DNA of 44,355 nucleotides from Verrucomicrobiales bacterium (GCA_028293425.1 JAQGOV010000726.1:1-44355); one strand, 5' to 3'; shown: positions 26,842 through 37,147, counted from the first letter of the stretch. Numbers and translations are program-made. The notes: generated from the sequence alone by a model not told the origin.

Positions 26842-27506
26842 TCGGTACCACCGCAGCAATTTTGGGCGCTGCCGCCATTGGGGCGGTTGGCGCCGTCGCG
26901 ACCGGCGTCATGGGCGCCAATGCAGCCAACCAGGCTGCAACGACACAGGCAAACGCCGCGGATCGCGCCTATCAGCTTTCGGATGCGCAGTTCCAGCAGT
27001 CGCGAACCGACGCGCTCCCGTGGATTGAGCAGGGCCGCAGGGCCCTTGAGCAGTATTCCGGCGAACTTGGACTTTCGACCACGGGCGCGGACGGGAAGCC
27101 ATTCAAGTCCGAATTCACCACGACGCCCGGCTATGACTTCGCGGTCAAGGAAGGCGAAAAGGGTGTAGTCGGGAATCTGGCAGCGCTCGGCATGAAGGGC
27201 TCCGGCGCTGCACTGAAGGCGCTCACGCGGTTCCGTCAAGGCCTGGCGGACCAGACCTACTCCAACTACCTGACCCGCCTCGACAACATGGCCACGGGCG
27301 GCCAGCAGGCTCAGCAGCAACTTTCGACGGCCGGGTCGAGCAACGTCATCAATCTCGGCAATAGCCTCGCGGACAGCGCCGCGGCGCGGGCCTCTGGCTA
27401 CATCGGCTCGACCAATGCGCTGACGGGCGCCATTGGCGGGATAGCGAACACGGCCGGCAATGCTCTCGGCTGGGCAAGCGGCAACAAAGGGTGGGCGACA
27501 GCATAA
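26838..27506 (+). CDS. Ejection/DNA-transfer protein (P22 gp7-like position)
   Basis: IGAVGAVATGVMGANAANQAATTQANAADRAYQLSDAQFQQ... Confidence 0.65.
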   Translation: MIGTTAAILGAAAIGAVGAVATGVMGANAANQAATTQANAADRAYQLSDAQFQQSRTDALPWIEQGRRALEQYSGELGLSTTGADGKPFKSEFTTTPGYDFAVKEGEKGVVGNLAALGMKGSGAALKALTRFRQGLADQTYSNYLTRLDNMATGGQQAQQQLSTAGSSNVINLGNSLADSAAARASGYIGSTNALTGAIGGIANTAGNALGWASGNKGWATA

Positions 27507-28693
27507 TGGCAAACGCCCTCATGGCCACCGGCCTTCAGCAGCCAAATATCGATACGATGGGCGCGTTTGCTCAGGGCGTGAACGCTCGGCAAACGACCGA
27601 GAACAACCAGATCGAATTGGCCCGCAAGGGCATGGAGAACATCGGCGCCATTGCGCTCGGTTCGATGGGCGGAAAACTCGACGGCCCGGTTGACCCTGAG
27701 AAGTTCAAGCAGGGCCTTGATCTGCTCGAACAGCAGGGCGTTGATGTCAGCAAGTTCCGCGATCATCCTGAGATCGCACCGATTGCCGCGCGGGCGTCGA
27801 TGACGGCGTTGCAGCAGCTCAACGCTGCGCACGATCAGGCCAGTATGGATTTGGCGCTCAAGAACTTCGGCCTCGAACTGCGGAAGGCCAACGCTCCTCC
27901 GGCCGCACCGGCTCCGACCGATGATCAGCGCGAACTGTCGCAGATCAACACCGAGCGCAAGGCCGCTGGCAAGCCAGAGTTGGGGATGGAGGATTTCCTC
28001 GCTTCCAAGAAGGGCAACGGCATTACCATCACCAACCCGGACGGCACTACGACGCAGATCGGCGGTTCGGGGAACAAGGGGACGGACGCTTACGACGTAG
28101 AGACGAACAAGGGGCTTGCCAAACTTTCCGCCGACCTTGCCGACGCGGGACGCAACGCATCGTCACAGATCAGCAAGCTCGGGCAGATGAAAACTCTGCT
28201 CAGCAACGATCAGGTTTATACCGGCCCGGCAGCCGATCAGGTCCAGGCGCTCCAGCGTGCTGCGAAATCCTTTGGCGTCGATACCGGCGTTGAGAACACT
28301 GAGACGTTCAACGCTTTGACGAAGGCGGCGGTGCTCGACAAGATGGGCGGTTCTCTTGGGACGGGCGTATCGAACGCAGACCGAGACTATATCGACGGGC
28401 AGGTGCCGAACATGGCGAACACCAAAGACGGCAACCTTGCTCTGATCGATGTGATGGAAAAGGTCGCGCAGCGCAGCATCGATATCGCCAAGTTCGCGGC
28501 TGATTACAAGAAGGCCCATAACGGGCGGCTCGGTAGCAATTTCAACGATGAGTTGGCGACATGGGCTGAGCAAAACCCCATGTTCAAGGGCGCTCCCGCT
28601 GGCGGCGCAAGCCCCGCTCCGACTGAGACAGGCGTCGGCGGCGGCGCGGTGGTGCCTTGGGATGATCCAAGCCTTGAGTGGAGCGCTCCATGA
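27506..28693 (+). CDS. Ejection protein candidate
   Basis: MANALMATGLQQPNIDTMGAFAQGVNARQ...; position. Confidence 0.65.
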   Translation: MANALMATGLQQPNIDTMGAFAQGVNARQTTENNQIELARKGMENIGAIALGSMGGKLDGPVDPEKFKQGLDLLEQQGVDVSKFRDHPEIAPIAARASMTALQQLNAAHDQASMDLALKNFGLELRKANAPPAAPAPTDDQRELSQINTERKAAGKPELGMEDFLASKKGNGITITNPDGTTTQIGGSGNKGTDAYDVETNKGLAKLSADLADAGRNASSQISKLGQMKTLLSNDQVYTGPAADQVQALQRAAKSFGVDTGVENTETFNALTKAAVLDKMGGSLGTGVSNADRDYIDGQVPNMANTKDGNLALIDVMEKVAQRSIDIAKFAADYKKAHNGRLGSNFNDELATWAEQNPMFKGAPAGGASPAPTETGVGGGAVVPWDDPSLEWSAP

Positions 28694-30663
28694 TTGTCAC
28701 GCTTCCCGATGGTCGCAACGTCAAGTTCCCCGACGATATGCCGAAGGAAGAAATTCGCGCATTGATCGAGCACAAATTCCCGGACGCTGTTGCCTCGAAG
28801 CTAAAGAACGCGGCGCCGGCAACGAGCGCATACAAGCCCATCGATATCGGCGCGCAAGGTCTTGACGTTCCGGGCTCATCTCCCGATCCGGCGCATACCG
28901 TGCAGCCGGGAGAGGAGCATGTCGGCTTCCTCGCACCCGTAACGCACAATACCCGCACCGGTCAGTGGTCGCCATCGGTTCCCGGCGTTCTGACCGGCAT
29001 TCGCGATAGCGTTGTCGATGCCGTGAAGCTTCCGGGTGACGTGGCGGCGGGCAAGTATCCCGAGATGGACCCACGCGTCAGCAAATCCGAACTTTCGCCC
29101 GACCTGATCGGACGCGGCCTCAATGCCGCAACGGCAATCGGTACAGGTGATGCGCCGGCAGCGCTCGGCAAAGTTCCCGGCAGCAATGCCTTGACGGCAC
29201 CGGGTGCGAAGTCGGCTGGGGATTTCGGCATTCCGCTCACCCGCGGGCAGGCTGCCGGGGATCTGCAACAGATCACCAAAGAGGAGATGTTGCGCAACGG
29301 CGGCGGCTCGGCTCAGAACGTCATGCGCAACTTCGACGCCACGCAGCGCGATGCGATCGGCGGCGTGGCGGATACGATCGGCGCCGGCCTTGGCTCGAAT
29401 GCCGAGAGCATGCCCGATCTCGTAACGACGGCCATCCGCGACAAGGTTGCCTTCCACAAGGATCAGGCCGCATCGCTCTATGAGATCGCGGCGGACGGTG
29501 GCGTTTCGATCAAGCCGGAGATGGTTGACGCGCTGCCCCAGGTTATTGCTCATTCGCTTGAGACCGGCGCTATCACGGTCGACCAGCAGCTCACGCCCGG
29601 CGCCACTGCGGCGATGAAGCTGATCAGCGAAGATACCGCCAAGATGACTTCGGCACTGGCTGACGCCGCCGCGAAGCCGGATGCGGTCAAGGGCTCAGGC
29701 GGCATTACGCTTCAGGGCGTTGAGCAAATCCGCAAGAAGCTGGTGAACTTGGGCGAGGGCGCCAACGCAACCGATGCCCGCGCCATTCGGGCGATCAAGA
29801 AATCCTTCGATGATTGGGCTCAGACCGCCGTCGACAACATGCTGGTGACCGGTGACGAGTCGGCGCTTCAAGCGCTGAAGAAAGCTCGCGCCGCTTCGGC
29901 CGACTATCTGTCGATCACCAATCCGCATGAAGGCGATGCTGCCGGCGCCGCGGTGGCCAAGATGCAAAAGGGCGATGCGACCGCGGAAGAGGTGGCCAAC
30001 TGGCTCTATGGCGCCGACGTGGTTTCCCCGACGCTCAACGCTCCAAAGGTTGCCAGCCGCGTCAAGGGTCTCGTAGGAGCCGATAGCGCCGAATGGAAGG
30101 CCGTCCGCGCTGCAGCGTGGGACCGGCTGACCAAGGACATGGCGTCGGGCGACACGCGCTCCAACACCATGCTGGCAAAGCGGATCGAGACGTTTCTCAA
30201 CGCCAAGGGCTCGTCGCTCTCGAAAGTGCTCTATTCGGACGATGAGCGGGCGCAGATGCAGAAGTTTGCCGATGCGCTGAAATCCACGATCACGCCGCGC
30301 GATGCGACTAACCCGAGCCGAACGGCCTTTACGCTGACCGCCGCCATGAACGGCATCACCCGCCTGTTGACGGGAACCGCCATTGGTAGCGTGGCAGGCC
30401 CGTGGGCTGGCGTTGGTGCTGCGATGGGTGTTCCTGTGTTCAAGAGCATCGGAGCCCGTAGGGCGGCAATTAGAGCCACCACGCAGGGGCCGGAGAAGGT
30501 TCCGGCTGCTTTGACCCCGATGGGCAGGGCTCTGCCGTCCAATGCGCTCCGCAGCGGTGCCAGCGGGACGATGGGGCAAAAGGTCGACAAGTTGCAGTCG
30601 GTGCCGATGAGCAACGTGCTCGGGATCGCGGCCGGCGCGGGGAGCAACCGGCTGGCTGCCTAG
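28690..30663 (+). CDS. Large ejection/internal virion protein (P22 gp16-like position)
   Basis: MIVTLPDGRNVKFPDDMPKEEIRALIEHKFP...; 650+ aa. Confidence 0.65.
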   Translation: MIVTLPDGRNVKFPDDMPKEEIRALIEHKFPDAVASKLKNAAPATSAYKPIDIGAQGLDVPGSSPDPAHTVQPGEEHVGFLAPVTHNTRTGQWSPSVPGVLTGIRDSVVDAVKLPGDVAAGKYPEMDPRVSKSELSPDLIGRGLNAATAIGTGDAPAALGKVPGSNALTAPGAKSAGDFGIPLTRGQAAGDLQQITKEEMLRNGGGSAQNVMRNFDATQRDAIGGVADTIGAGLGSNAESMPDLVTTAIRDKVAFHKDQAASLYEIAADGGVSIKPEMVDALPQVIAHSLETGAITVDQQLTPGATAAMKLISEDTAKMTSALADAAAKPDAVKGSGGITLQGVEQIRKKLVNLGEGANATDARAIRAIKKSFDDWAQTAVDNMLVTGDESALQALKKARAASADYLSITNPHEGDAAGAAVAKMQKGDATAEEVANWLYGADVVSPTLNAPKVASRVKGLVGADSAEWKAVRAAAWDRLTKDMASGDTRSNTMLAKRIETFLNAKGSSLSKVLYSDDERAQMQKFADALKSTITPRDATNPSRTAFTLTAAMNGITRLLTGTAIGSVAGPWAGVGAAMGVPVFKSIGARRAAIRATTQGPEKVPAALTPMGRALPSNALRSGASGTMGQKVDKLQSVPMSNVLGIAAGAGSNRLAA

Positions 30664-30860
30664 AAGCGGTCCACGTATTTGCCCACGATGTAGTAGAGGC
30701 CGAGGACGATACCGAGGGGCAGGGCCGCGATCACCATGACGGTCTGCGCACCAAGGACATGCGAGACTGGGAACCAGAACCAGATGAAGATCGCAATCCA
30801 GATGCCGCACAGCGTGAAGAGCACGTTGAAGAAGCGCTGGATCATTTGGCCAATCCACAT
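30660..30860 (-). CDS. Small membrane protein
   Basis: MWIGQMIQRFFNVLFTLCGIWIAIFIWFWFPVSHVLGAQTVMVIAALPLGIVLGLYYIVGKYVDRF; two hydrophobic segments. Confidence 0.65.
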   Translation of the reverse strand: MWIGQMIQRFFNVLFTLCGIWIAIFIWFWFPVSHVLGAQTVMVIAALPLGIVLGLYYIVGKYVDRF

Positions 30861-31186
30861 TGGCGGAACCAGACTTCGTTCATAAATACCATGATCTCGC
30901 CCGGCGTGTCGTCCCCCAGGCGCGCCCCGGCAAAAAACACAGGACCCGACCAGCCGCTGTCGCAGTGAGAGAACCTCGTCACAGGTCCGGGCTCATCTGA
31001 ACACCGAGTGACCAAGTCACCGGCGACCAGTTTCTTGCCGTCCAACGTCATCGGCCCGCTAGCAACAACATCATAGCCGGCATCGGTTTCCACTGCGTGA
31101 AGTCCTTCGCGGGCTCCGACGTAGACGCAAGTTTCGTCCGCTAAGGCGGGTGTGGCCAGAACGGCCAAGAGAACCAAGTAGCGCAT
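30842..31186 (-). CDS. Secreted/periplasmic Cys-containing small protein
   Basis: MRYLVLLAVLATPALADETCVYVG signal peptide; reversed in late operon. Confidence 0.65.
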   Translation of the reverse strand: MRYLVLLAVLATPALADETCVYVGAREGLHAVETDAGYDVVASGPMTLDGKKLVAGDLVTRCSDEPGPVTRFSHCDSGWSGPVFFAGARLGDDTPGEIMVFMNEVWFRQCGLAK

Positions 31187-31207
31187 GCCGCTAATATAGG
31201 ACGCCCA

Positions 31208-33217
31208 ATGGCCAGCACAATGACTATTACGCCCGAGGGCCAAGCGCTCTTGGACGTGATCGCCGGGACTGAGTCCAAGGGCGCTTACGACATCATCTAT
31301 GGCGGCAGTCGGTTCGATGACTATACCGCGCATCCAAATCAGTACGTGGCCATTCCGAGCGGTCCGAACGCTGGCAAGTACAGCTCTGCGGCTGGCAAAT
31401 ATCAGTTCCTCAAAAGCACTTGGGATAGCGTAGCCAAAAAGTACGATCTGCCCGATTTTTCCCCGGCCTCGCAGGACAAGGCCGCGTGGCTACACGCTCA
31501 GGATGTTTACCGCGACCGTACGCACGGCCACGACCTGCAGGCAGACCTAAGCGCTGGCGGCACTGTCAATATGAAGCGCATCTCCAAGGCGCTTCATTCG
31601 GAATGGACCAGCCTGCCGGGCGGTATCGAACAAGGGCAGGGGCAGGGTCGGTTCCAGAAGACATACGATCGAGTTCTTGCCAATAATTCGGGCCATCCGG
31701 TCCCGTCCGTGGGCGTTCCAAATGGGGGGTCAAAGGGCAAAGGCGTCGATCTCCGCGCGATTGCCAGTCAGGTAGGTAATTCCGGCGCTGCGCTGAAGCC
31801 TCTACCCTTTCCGGGCAGACTTGGAGAGAAAGCGGCCCCGGCCGCGCTGACCAAACTCGGTCCTGCCGCCATGAACGGCGTGCGCCTTTCTCCCGGCCAA
31901 CATGCTTCGCCTCCGCAGGTTCCTGTCGATGCGATGAAGCAGGCTATCCAGCAAGCAGAGGCCGGTGCTGGCGTCGTCAGCCCCTCCCTGCAAAGGATGC
32001 TGGCACCCGCCAAGTCGGTCACCGCATCGGGCAAGGCAACCGCAGTCCCGTCATCGGTCGGCGCCAACGGCCAGGCAGTCCTTCGCCCGACCTCAAAAGG
32101 CACCATCACAGCATCAGGCAATGCCGCCGCTGTCCCGTCATCCATAGGAGCAACGGCGCAGGCGAACCTCGTTGCGGCGCCGGCAGTGCCGCCCAAAACT
32201 ATATCGCCCGCCCTCGCGAGTGCCTTTGCCCGCCTCGGTGCGGCAGTAGCAGGAAAGACAACGGCGACAGGAACGGCAAACCTCAGGGCGGCTGTTGCCG
32301 AGCCGGCTCCCGTGCCGCATCCATACCCGGTTGCCACCGCAGCGCCTCAGGCTGCCCCCGTGGCGGCGGTTAAGCCCCGCCCGCATGTCACGCCAGCAAC
32401 ACCCGAGGAGCGGGCTGCAGGCGGCGTTCTGGCGCCCGGCGCGATCAGTCCCGGCAAGAGCACGATCGTTGGCGGCATCGTCAAGGTCATGGCCTCCGAT
32501 GCGGTTAAGAACGCGCTTCCGAATGTCAAACAGGCGATCAGCAACACCACGGCCGCCGTGCAGAAAAATGCGGCACAGGTTGGCGACAGTCTGGGCCACA
32601 CCGCCTCGGATATCGGCAATTCGCTCGGCAAGACGTTCTCTGGGATCGGGAATTTTCTGGCACCAAGAGCCGCCGCCACACCATTGCCAGTCGCGTCGGG
32701 ACCATCGCAGGCCCAATTGCTGGCATTGCGCGCTATCTCTGGCGCCGGGGCTGCCCGCACGGGTGCCACGGCGAGCGGTTCGGCGGCGTTGAAACCGTCC
32801 GGGGGTATTGCCGGCGCCGCGCTTGCCGCAACGGGTGGCATTAGTGGCATCGCGTCGAGAGTGGCCGGGGGGGTCTCCGGCGCGGTCTCGAAACCGACGC
32901 TTACGGCCACGGGCACGGCTCGCCCGAGCAGCGTTCCAACGGTCTCTCTGGCGCAGATCAACGCCCGTCAGGAAGCGCTCAAGCAGTACCAGGCACAGGT
33001 CGCCGCACAGCAGGCCGCAGCGGCGGCTAAGGCCAAGGCGGCGGCTGAAGCGCAAGCAGCGGCAAGGGCCTCACAGTTGCCGGGCACAAGTTACCTCAAC
33101 GCGCAGGGCGTCAACACGCAGGGCCTGACCATCGGCCAGCAGGCGAACGAACTGAACAAGGCCATGTCGAGCAGTTCTCGCGACGATCGCGGCAATCGCA
33201 GCTTCGGGCCGGCCTGA
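31208..33217 (+). CDS. Virion-associated lysozyme-like protein with long disordered Ala/Pro-rich tail
   Basis: LLDVIAGTESKGAYDIIYGGSRFDDYTAHPNQYVAIPSGPNAGKYSSAAGKYQFLKSTWDSVAKKYDLPDFSPASQDKAAWL. Confidence 0.85.
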   Translation: MASTMTITPEGQALLDVIAGTESKGAYDIIYGGSRFDDYTAHPNQYVAIPSGPNAGKYSSAAGKYQFLKSTWDSVAKKYDLPDFSPASQDKAAWLHAQDVYRDRTHGHDLQADLSAGGTVNMKRISKALHSEWTSLPGGIEQGQGQGRFQKTYDRVLANNSGHPVPSVGVPNGGSKGKGVDLRAIASQVGNSGAALKPLPFPGRLGEKAAPAALTKLGPAAMNGVRLSPGQHASPPQVPVDAMKQAIQQAEAGAGVVSPSLQRMLAPAKSVTASGKATAVPSSVGANGQAVLRPTSKGTITASGNAAAVPSSIGATAQANLVAAPAVPPKTISPALASAFARLGAAVAGKTTATGTANLRAAVAEPAPVPHPYPVATAAPQAAPVAAVKPRPHVTPATPEERAAGGVLAPGAISPGKSTIVGGIVKVMASDAVKNALPNVKQAISNTTAAVQKNAAQVGDSLGHTASDIGNSLGKTFSGIGNFLAPRAAATPLPVASGPSQAQLLALRAISGAGAARTGATASGSAALKPSGGIAGAALAATGGISGIASRVAGGVSGAVSKPTLTATGTARPSSVPTVSLAQINARQEALKQYQAQVAAQQAAAAAKAKAAAEAQAAARASQLPGTSYLNAQGVNTQGLTIGQQANELNKAMSSSSRDDRGNRSFGPA

Positions 33218-33266
33218 GTCCTTCCACATCACCAAATCGCACAACCTCGTAAGGGGGCTCTAGCCT

Positions 33267-34703
33267 ATGACCGAAATCTTCCGCCCGCCGTTCTTTCAGC
33301 CGGACGCGGTGACCGGCGCACCACTGGCCGGGGCATTGCTGTATTTCTACGCAGCAGGCACCACCACGCCGATCACCACCTACACCGACAGCGGCCTAGG
33401 CACGCCGCAGGCCAATCCGGTTGTTGCGGATGCATCGGGTATTTTCGCTCCGATCTTCGTCAACACTGCGACCTATAAGATCGTTCTCAAGACCTCGGCC
33501 GGCGTCACGGTCTACACCGCCGACAACATCGTCTCGACGGCCAGCAGCACGGCCGTTACCGACTCGACATTCCGCATTCAGGACGATCTTGACGCCACCC
33601 GGCAAATTGCCTTCCAGGCATCCGGCATTACTACGGGCACGACGCGGACGATCACAGTCCCGGACAAGTCTGGCACGCTGGCGATGCTTTCCGATCTCCC
33701 CAGCTCGACGCAGGGGACTGCTCCGGTCAACCTGGCTTTAGCCGCTGCAGTAGGTTCTTCCGCCCTCACGATCTCGCTCAAGGGTGTCGATGGCAATGAT
33801 CCCTCGGCCACGAATCCAGTTTATATCCCGTTCCGCAACGTTACTGTGGCCACCGGCACTCCAAGCTATTTAACGATCACCGCAGCAACGTCGCTAGTGA
33901 TTTCGTCTGGCTCTACACTGGGGTTCACGAGCGCGGTTGCAACAAGGCTCTGGATCGTTGCGTTCAACGACGCCGGCACGATCCGGCTCGGTGCAATCAC
34001 ATGCACCACGCTGGCGAGCGGGGCACTCCTACAATACCCGCTTGCGGCGCTCGGCATCGCCTCGTCAACGGCGGAAGGTGGCGCCGGTGCGGCCGACAGT
34101 GCCCAGACGTTCTACACTGGAGCGGCTGTTACGTCGAAAGCCTATACCGTCCTCGGCTACTTCTCGTTTGAGACCGGCGTGGCAACCGCCGGCACATGGG
34201 CAGCAGTCCCGACCCGCATTCAGTTATTCGACCCGAGCGTGCCACTGCCTGGTCGTGTCGTTCAGGCTCCTGGCAACGTCACCGGCGCCGTGGCTACCGG
34301 CACCACCCTCGTCCCGGAAGATGACACCATCCCTCAGAACACCGAGGGGGACCAGTACATGTCGCAGGCGATCACGCCATCCTCAGCCGCGAACCTGCTA
34401 CGCACCGAAGCGCAGGCGAACCTCGCCAACAGCGTCAATGGTTACTACATGGCCGCCGCTCTATTCCAAGATAGCACCGCAAGCGCACTATCAGTCGTCA
34501 AAGGCTTTGTGGCGTCCACGGCGGGGCCGGTAAAATACGTCCTCGATCACACCATTATCGCCGGAACCACATCCGCTACGACCATGAAGTTGCGGGCCGG
34601 TGGCCGCGATGCCGGAACCACGACGTTCAACGGTCTTACGGGGACCAGGCAATACGGCGGCGTATTCAACAGCTTCATGCGAGTGTCGGAGATTGCAGCA
34701 TGA
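33267..34703 (+). CDS. Tail spike/fiber protein
   Basis: PPFFQPDAVTGAPLAGALLYFYAAGTTTPITTYTDSGLGTPQANPVVADASG, common N-terminal tail spike pattern. Confidence 0.75.
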   Translation: MTEIFRPPFFQPDAVTGAPLAGALLYFYAAGTTTPITTYTDSGLGTPQANPVVADASGIFAPIFVNTATYKIVLKTSAGVTVYTADNIVSTASSTAVTDSTFRIQDDLDATRQIAFQASGITTGTTRTITVPDKSGTLAMLSDLPSSTQGTAPVNLALAAAVGSSALTISLKGVDGNDPSATNPVYIPFRNVTVATGTPSYLTITAATSLVISSGSTLGFTSAVATRLWIVAFNDAGTIRLGAITCTTLASGALLQYPLAALGIASSTAEGGAGAADSAQTFYTGAAVTSKAYTVLGYFSFETGVATAGTWAAVPTRIQLFDPSVPLPGRVVQAPGNVTGAVATGTTLVPEDDTIPQNTEGDQYMSQAITPSSAANLLRTEAQANLANSVNGYYMAAALFQDSTASALSVVKGFVASTAGPVKYVLDHTIIAGTTSATTMKLRAGGRDAGTTTFNGLTGTRQYGGVFNSFMRVSEIAA

Positions 34704-35161
34704 GCACGATTAAACGCACGTTCACTCTCGATTTTCCCAACCGACCAGCACCGGAGGGCAGCGCCGTCGAGTATGTGGTTTCCGGCCTCTATGTGTGGTC
34801 CACGGACGGGGAGCCGAGTGAGGTAGAGGTTGCTGCATTTCTCGCCCCGGAGGTTGCTCCCGCACATCTCAACAACGGCGGTCTAGTGCGCTTCACGGGC
34901 ACAGTTCCCGCGACCGTCCTTGAGGCAATACGCATGGCGGGCGTGACCCGCGTTGCCAAAGGTCGCTGGAGAGTGTCCCACGAGACAGCAATGCCTTCCG
35001 ACCAATACAGCGTAACTCCGTCCGTGTTCGATGCCAACCCGCGCATTATACGCGTGACGGCAAGGACGGCAAACTATGTCGAAGTGCGTGTCACCGATCT
35101 GGCCGGCGCTGCTCAGGACGCCACAGAAGTCACCGTCAAAACCGAGCGAGTCATTCTATGA
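34700..35161 (+). CDS. Hypothetical tail-module protein
   Basis: ORF with ATGA overlap. Confidence 0.65.
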   Translation: MSTIKRTFTLDFPNRPAPEGSAVEYVVSGLYVWSTDGEPSEVEVAAFLAPEVAPAHLNNGGLVRFTGTVPATVLEAIRMAGVTRVAKGRWRVSHETAMPSDQYSVTPSVFDANPRIIRVTARTANYVEVRVTDLAGAAQDATEVTVKTERVIL

Positions 35162-35484
35162 ACGAGGATACTGAAATGTCACGATTTGTCGTCTACGGGC
35201 TCGATGGAGACCCCGGCGTTGTCGTCTATGGCAACTGCCAAAACACGGTCGATATGGGGCCGTATCTGGTGACCCTTGTTGGAGAAGGAAACCCTTGCTA
35301 CGTCACCACGTCCCTGCCGTCCGTCATTGCTACGGCAGACGAGATTGGCGCCAATTTCAACGACGCCCCGCTGGTCTCTGCCGACTATCAGACCAACCGC
35401 CTGATGGCTGCTGCGCAAATCGCAGACCCCGTAGCGATGGGGGCAACGGACGATGGCACGAACAAGGTCTGGAAAGTTGCCTAG
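35158..35484 (+). CDS. Hypothetical tail-module protein
   Basis: ORF with overlap. Confidence 0.6.
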   Translation: MNEDTEMSRFVVYGLDGDPGVVVYGNCQNTVDMGPYLVTLVGEGNPCYVTTSLPSVIATADEIGANFNDAPLVSADYQTNRLMAAAQIADPVAMGATDDGTNKVWKVA

Positions 35485-35861
35485 ATCAGTTCTACGCGGT
35501 GGCCTGCCGCCGCTGCTGCCCGTGCTGAAGCCAGATTGTCCCGCTTCACTTCGGCACGGAAACTTCCGAACATCTCGCGAGCCATGCACAGCATTTGCTT
35601 CGCATAGCCTCGTCCGCGATGCAGCGGTGCGATCGTAAAGCTGATCTCGTCATCGTCCAGCCTGAATGTGCCAACCGGCTCGCCCTCGACCTCGGCAATG
35701 AACAGTTGCGGGTCGGCACGCTCTAACCGGGCGGTCAACCACGCGACGTGCGTATCCATCTCGACGTGGCCGACAGTCTTGGACATGGCCCGCGTCAGTA
35801 GGTCGTTGCGCCAATCGAGCAGGCGCTGAGCATCGTCCATCGTCGCGGGTCGAATGTGCAT
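35481..35861 (-). CDS. GNAT-family acetyltransferase, reversed in late operon
   Basis: MHIRPATMDDAQRLLDWRND...IAPLHRGRGYAKQMLCMAREMF (R/QxxGxG/A-like motif). Confidence 0.85.
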   Translation of the reverse strand: MHIRPATMDDAQRLLDWRNDLLTRAMSKTVGHVEMDTHVAWLTARLERADPQLFIAEVEGEPVGTFRLDDDEISFTIAPLHRGRGYAKQMLCMAREMFGSFRAEVKRDNLASARAAAAAGHRVELI

Positions 35862-35922
35862 CCCGCCAGTCTAGCCCGCCGGCTGGCCCCCGACAACCAT
35901 CACCTATCCCAGGAGACTGATA

Positions 35923-36459
35923 ATGCTCGCAATTGATTTTGCGGCCGTCAAAGCCATGTTCGGCGGCAAGCTCACTCAGCCTCAGGTGGACGGCATCAAC
36001 AGCGTCCTCGCGGCCTTCAACGCCCACGGCGACGGCTCCAAGGCGCATCTGGCCTATCTGCTCGCGACAGCGAAGCACGAGACCGCCAACACCATGCAGC
36101 CGATCTATGAGCGCGGCGTTCGGGCGTACTTCAACAAGTATGAGCCGGATACTGCGATCGGCAAACGGCTGGGGAACACGCACCCCGGCGACGGCTTCTT
36201 GTTCCGGGGCCGTGGCTATGTCCAACTCACCGGGCGCGCGAACTACGCCAAGTTCGGGCTTGAGGCAGATCCAGACAAGGCACTGGACCCGGCGACCGCC
36301 GCCGATGTGCTCGTGACCGGCTGCCTCAAGGGCATCTTCACCGGCAAGAAGCTCAGCGACTATCCCGACTTCCCCAACATGCGCCGGGTCATCAACGGCA
36401 CCGACCGCGCGGACCTCATCGCAACCTACGCCAATTCGTTTCTGCGGAGCATCGCATGA
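35923..36459 (+). CDS. Glycoside hydrolase family 19 (chitinase-like) endolysin
   Basis: HLAYLLATAKHETANTMQPIYERGVRAYFNKYEPD...GDGFLFRGRGYVQLTGRANYAKFG. Confidence 0.92.
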   Translation: MLAIDFAAVKAMFGGKLTQPQVDGINSVLAAFNAHGDGSKAHLAYLLATAKHETANTMQPIYERGVRAYFNKYEPDTAIGKRLGNTHPGDGFLFRGRGYVQLTGRANYAKFGLEADPDKALDPATAADVLVTGCLKGIFTGKKLSDYPDFPNMRRVINGTDRADLIATYANSFLRSIA

Positions 36460-36749
36460 ACACGGTCCTCCACTTTTTCATGCGCCGCAAGGCACCGGCC
36501 ACGCTGAAGCGAGAATTCTCCCTCGCCGCGTTTGCCATCTGGGTCACCGTCACCGTCCGGCTGTTCGCCAGCGGCAATCCTGAGTGGATCGCGGCGCAGG
36601 GGGTGAACTACGCAACACTCACCACGTCGGTATTCCTATTCATCACCGCCGCGGTCGGCATCCAGGCTTGGCAGAACAACCAGGACGCACAGCCACCCGC
36701 GCCGCCGGCCGAGATAACTATCGAAGATGCGGCGCGGAGCGTCACCTGA
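36456..36749 (+). CDS. Holin-like membrane protein
   Basis: Two hydrophobic segments; in lysis cassette. Confidence 0.55.
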   Translation: MNTVLHFFMRRKAPATLKREFSLAAFAIWVTVTVRLFASGNPEWIAAQGVNYATLTTSVFLFITAAVGIQAWQNNQDAQPPAPPAEITIEDAARSVT

Positions 36750-37147
36750 TGCCCGCTCTGGCGTTCATCCTCGCCAACTGGCGCATCATCGCCGCGGTTG
36801 TCGGCGTCGTCGGGCTACTTGGCGGTGCGTTCGCCTACGTCGAGAAGGTGAAGCACGACGCCTACGTTGAAGGCTACCAGAAGGCCACGCTGGAATGGAC
36901 CATCAAATACAACGCACGTGAGGCCGAGCTTAAGCAGCAGACCGCCGATGAACTGGCCCGCCAACAAGCCGCCAATGACGCTGCCAAGGCCGAGGAAGAC
37001 GCCCAACTCGAAGCTGAGCGCAAACGGCAGATGGCGGCCATCGACCTCGCCATGACGCTTGCCGATGAAGCCGCTGCCGACCCCAACAAAGACAACGTCG
37101 CCCTCGATGCGGCGGCTGTCGATCGCCACAACCGGAGGATCAATTGA
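36749..37147 (+). CDS. Rz-like inner-membrane spanin
   Basis: N-terminal TM plus long coiled coil (EAELKQQTADELARQQAANDAAKAEEDAQLEAERKRQ). Confidence 0.75.
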   Translation: MPALAFILANWRIIAAVVGVVGLLGGAFAYVEKVKHDAYVEGYQKATLEWTIKYNAREAELKQQTADELARQQAANDAAKAEEDAQLEAERKRQMAAIDLAMTLADEAAADPNKDNVALDAAAVDRHNRRIN

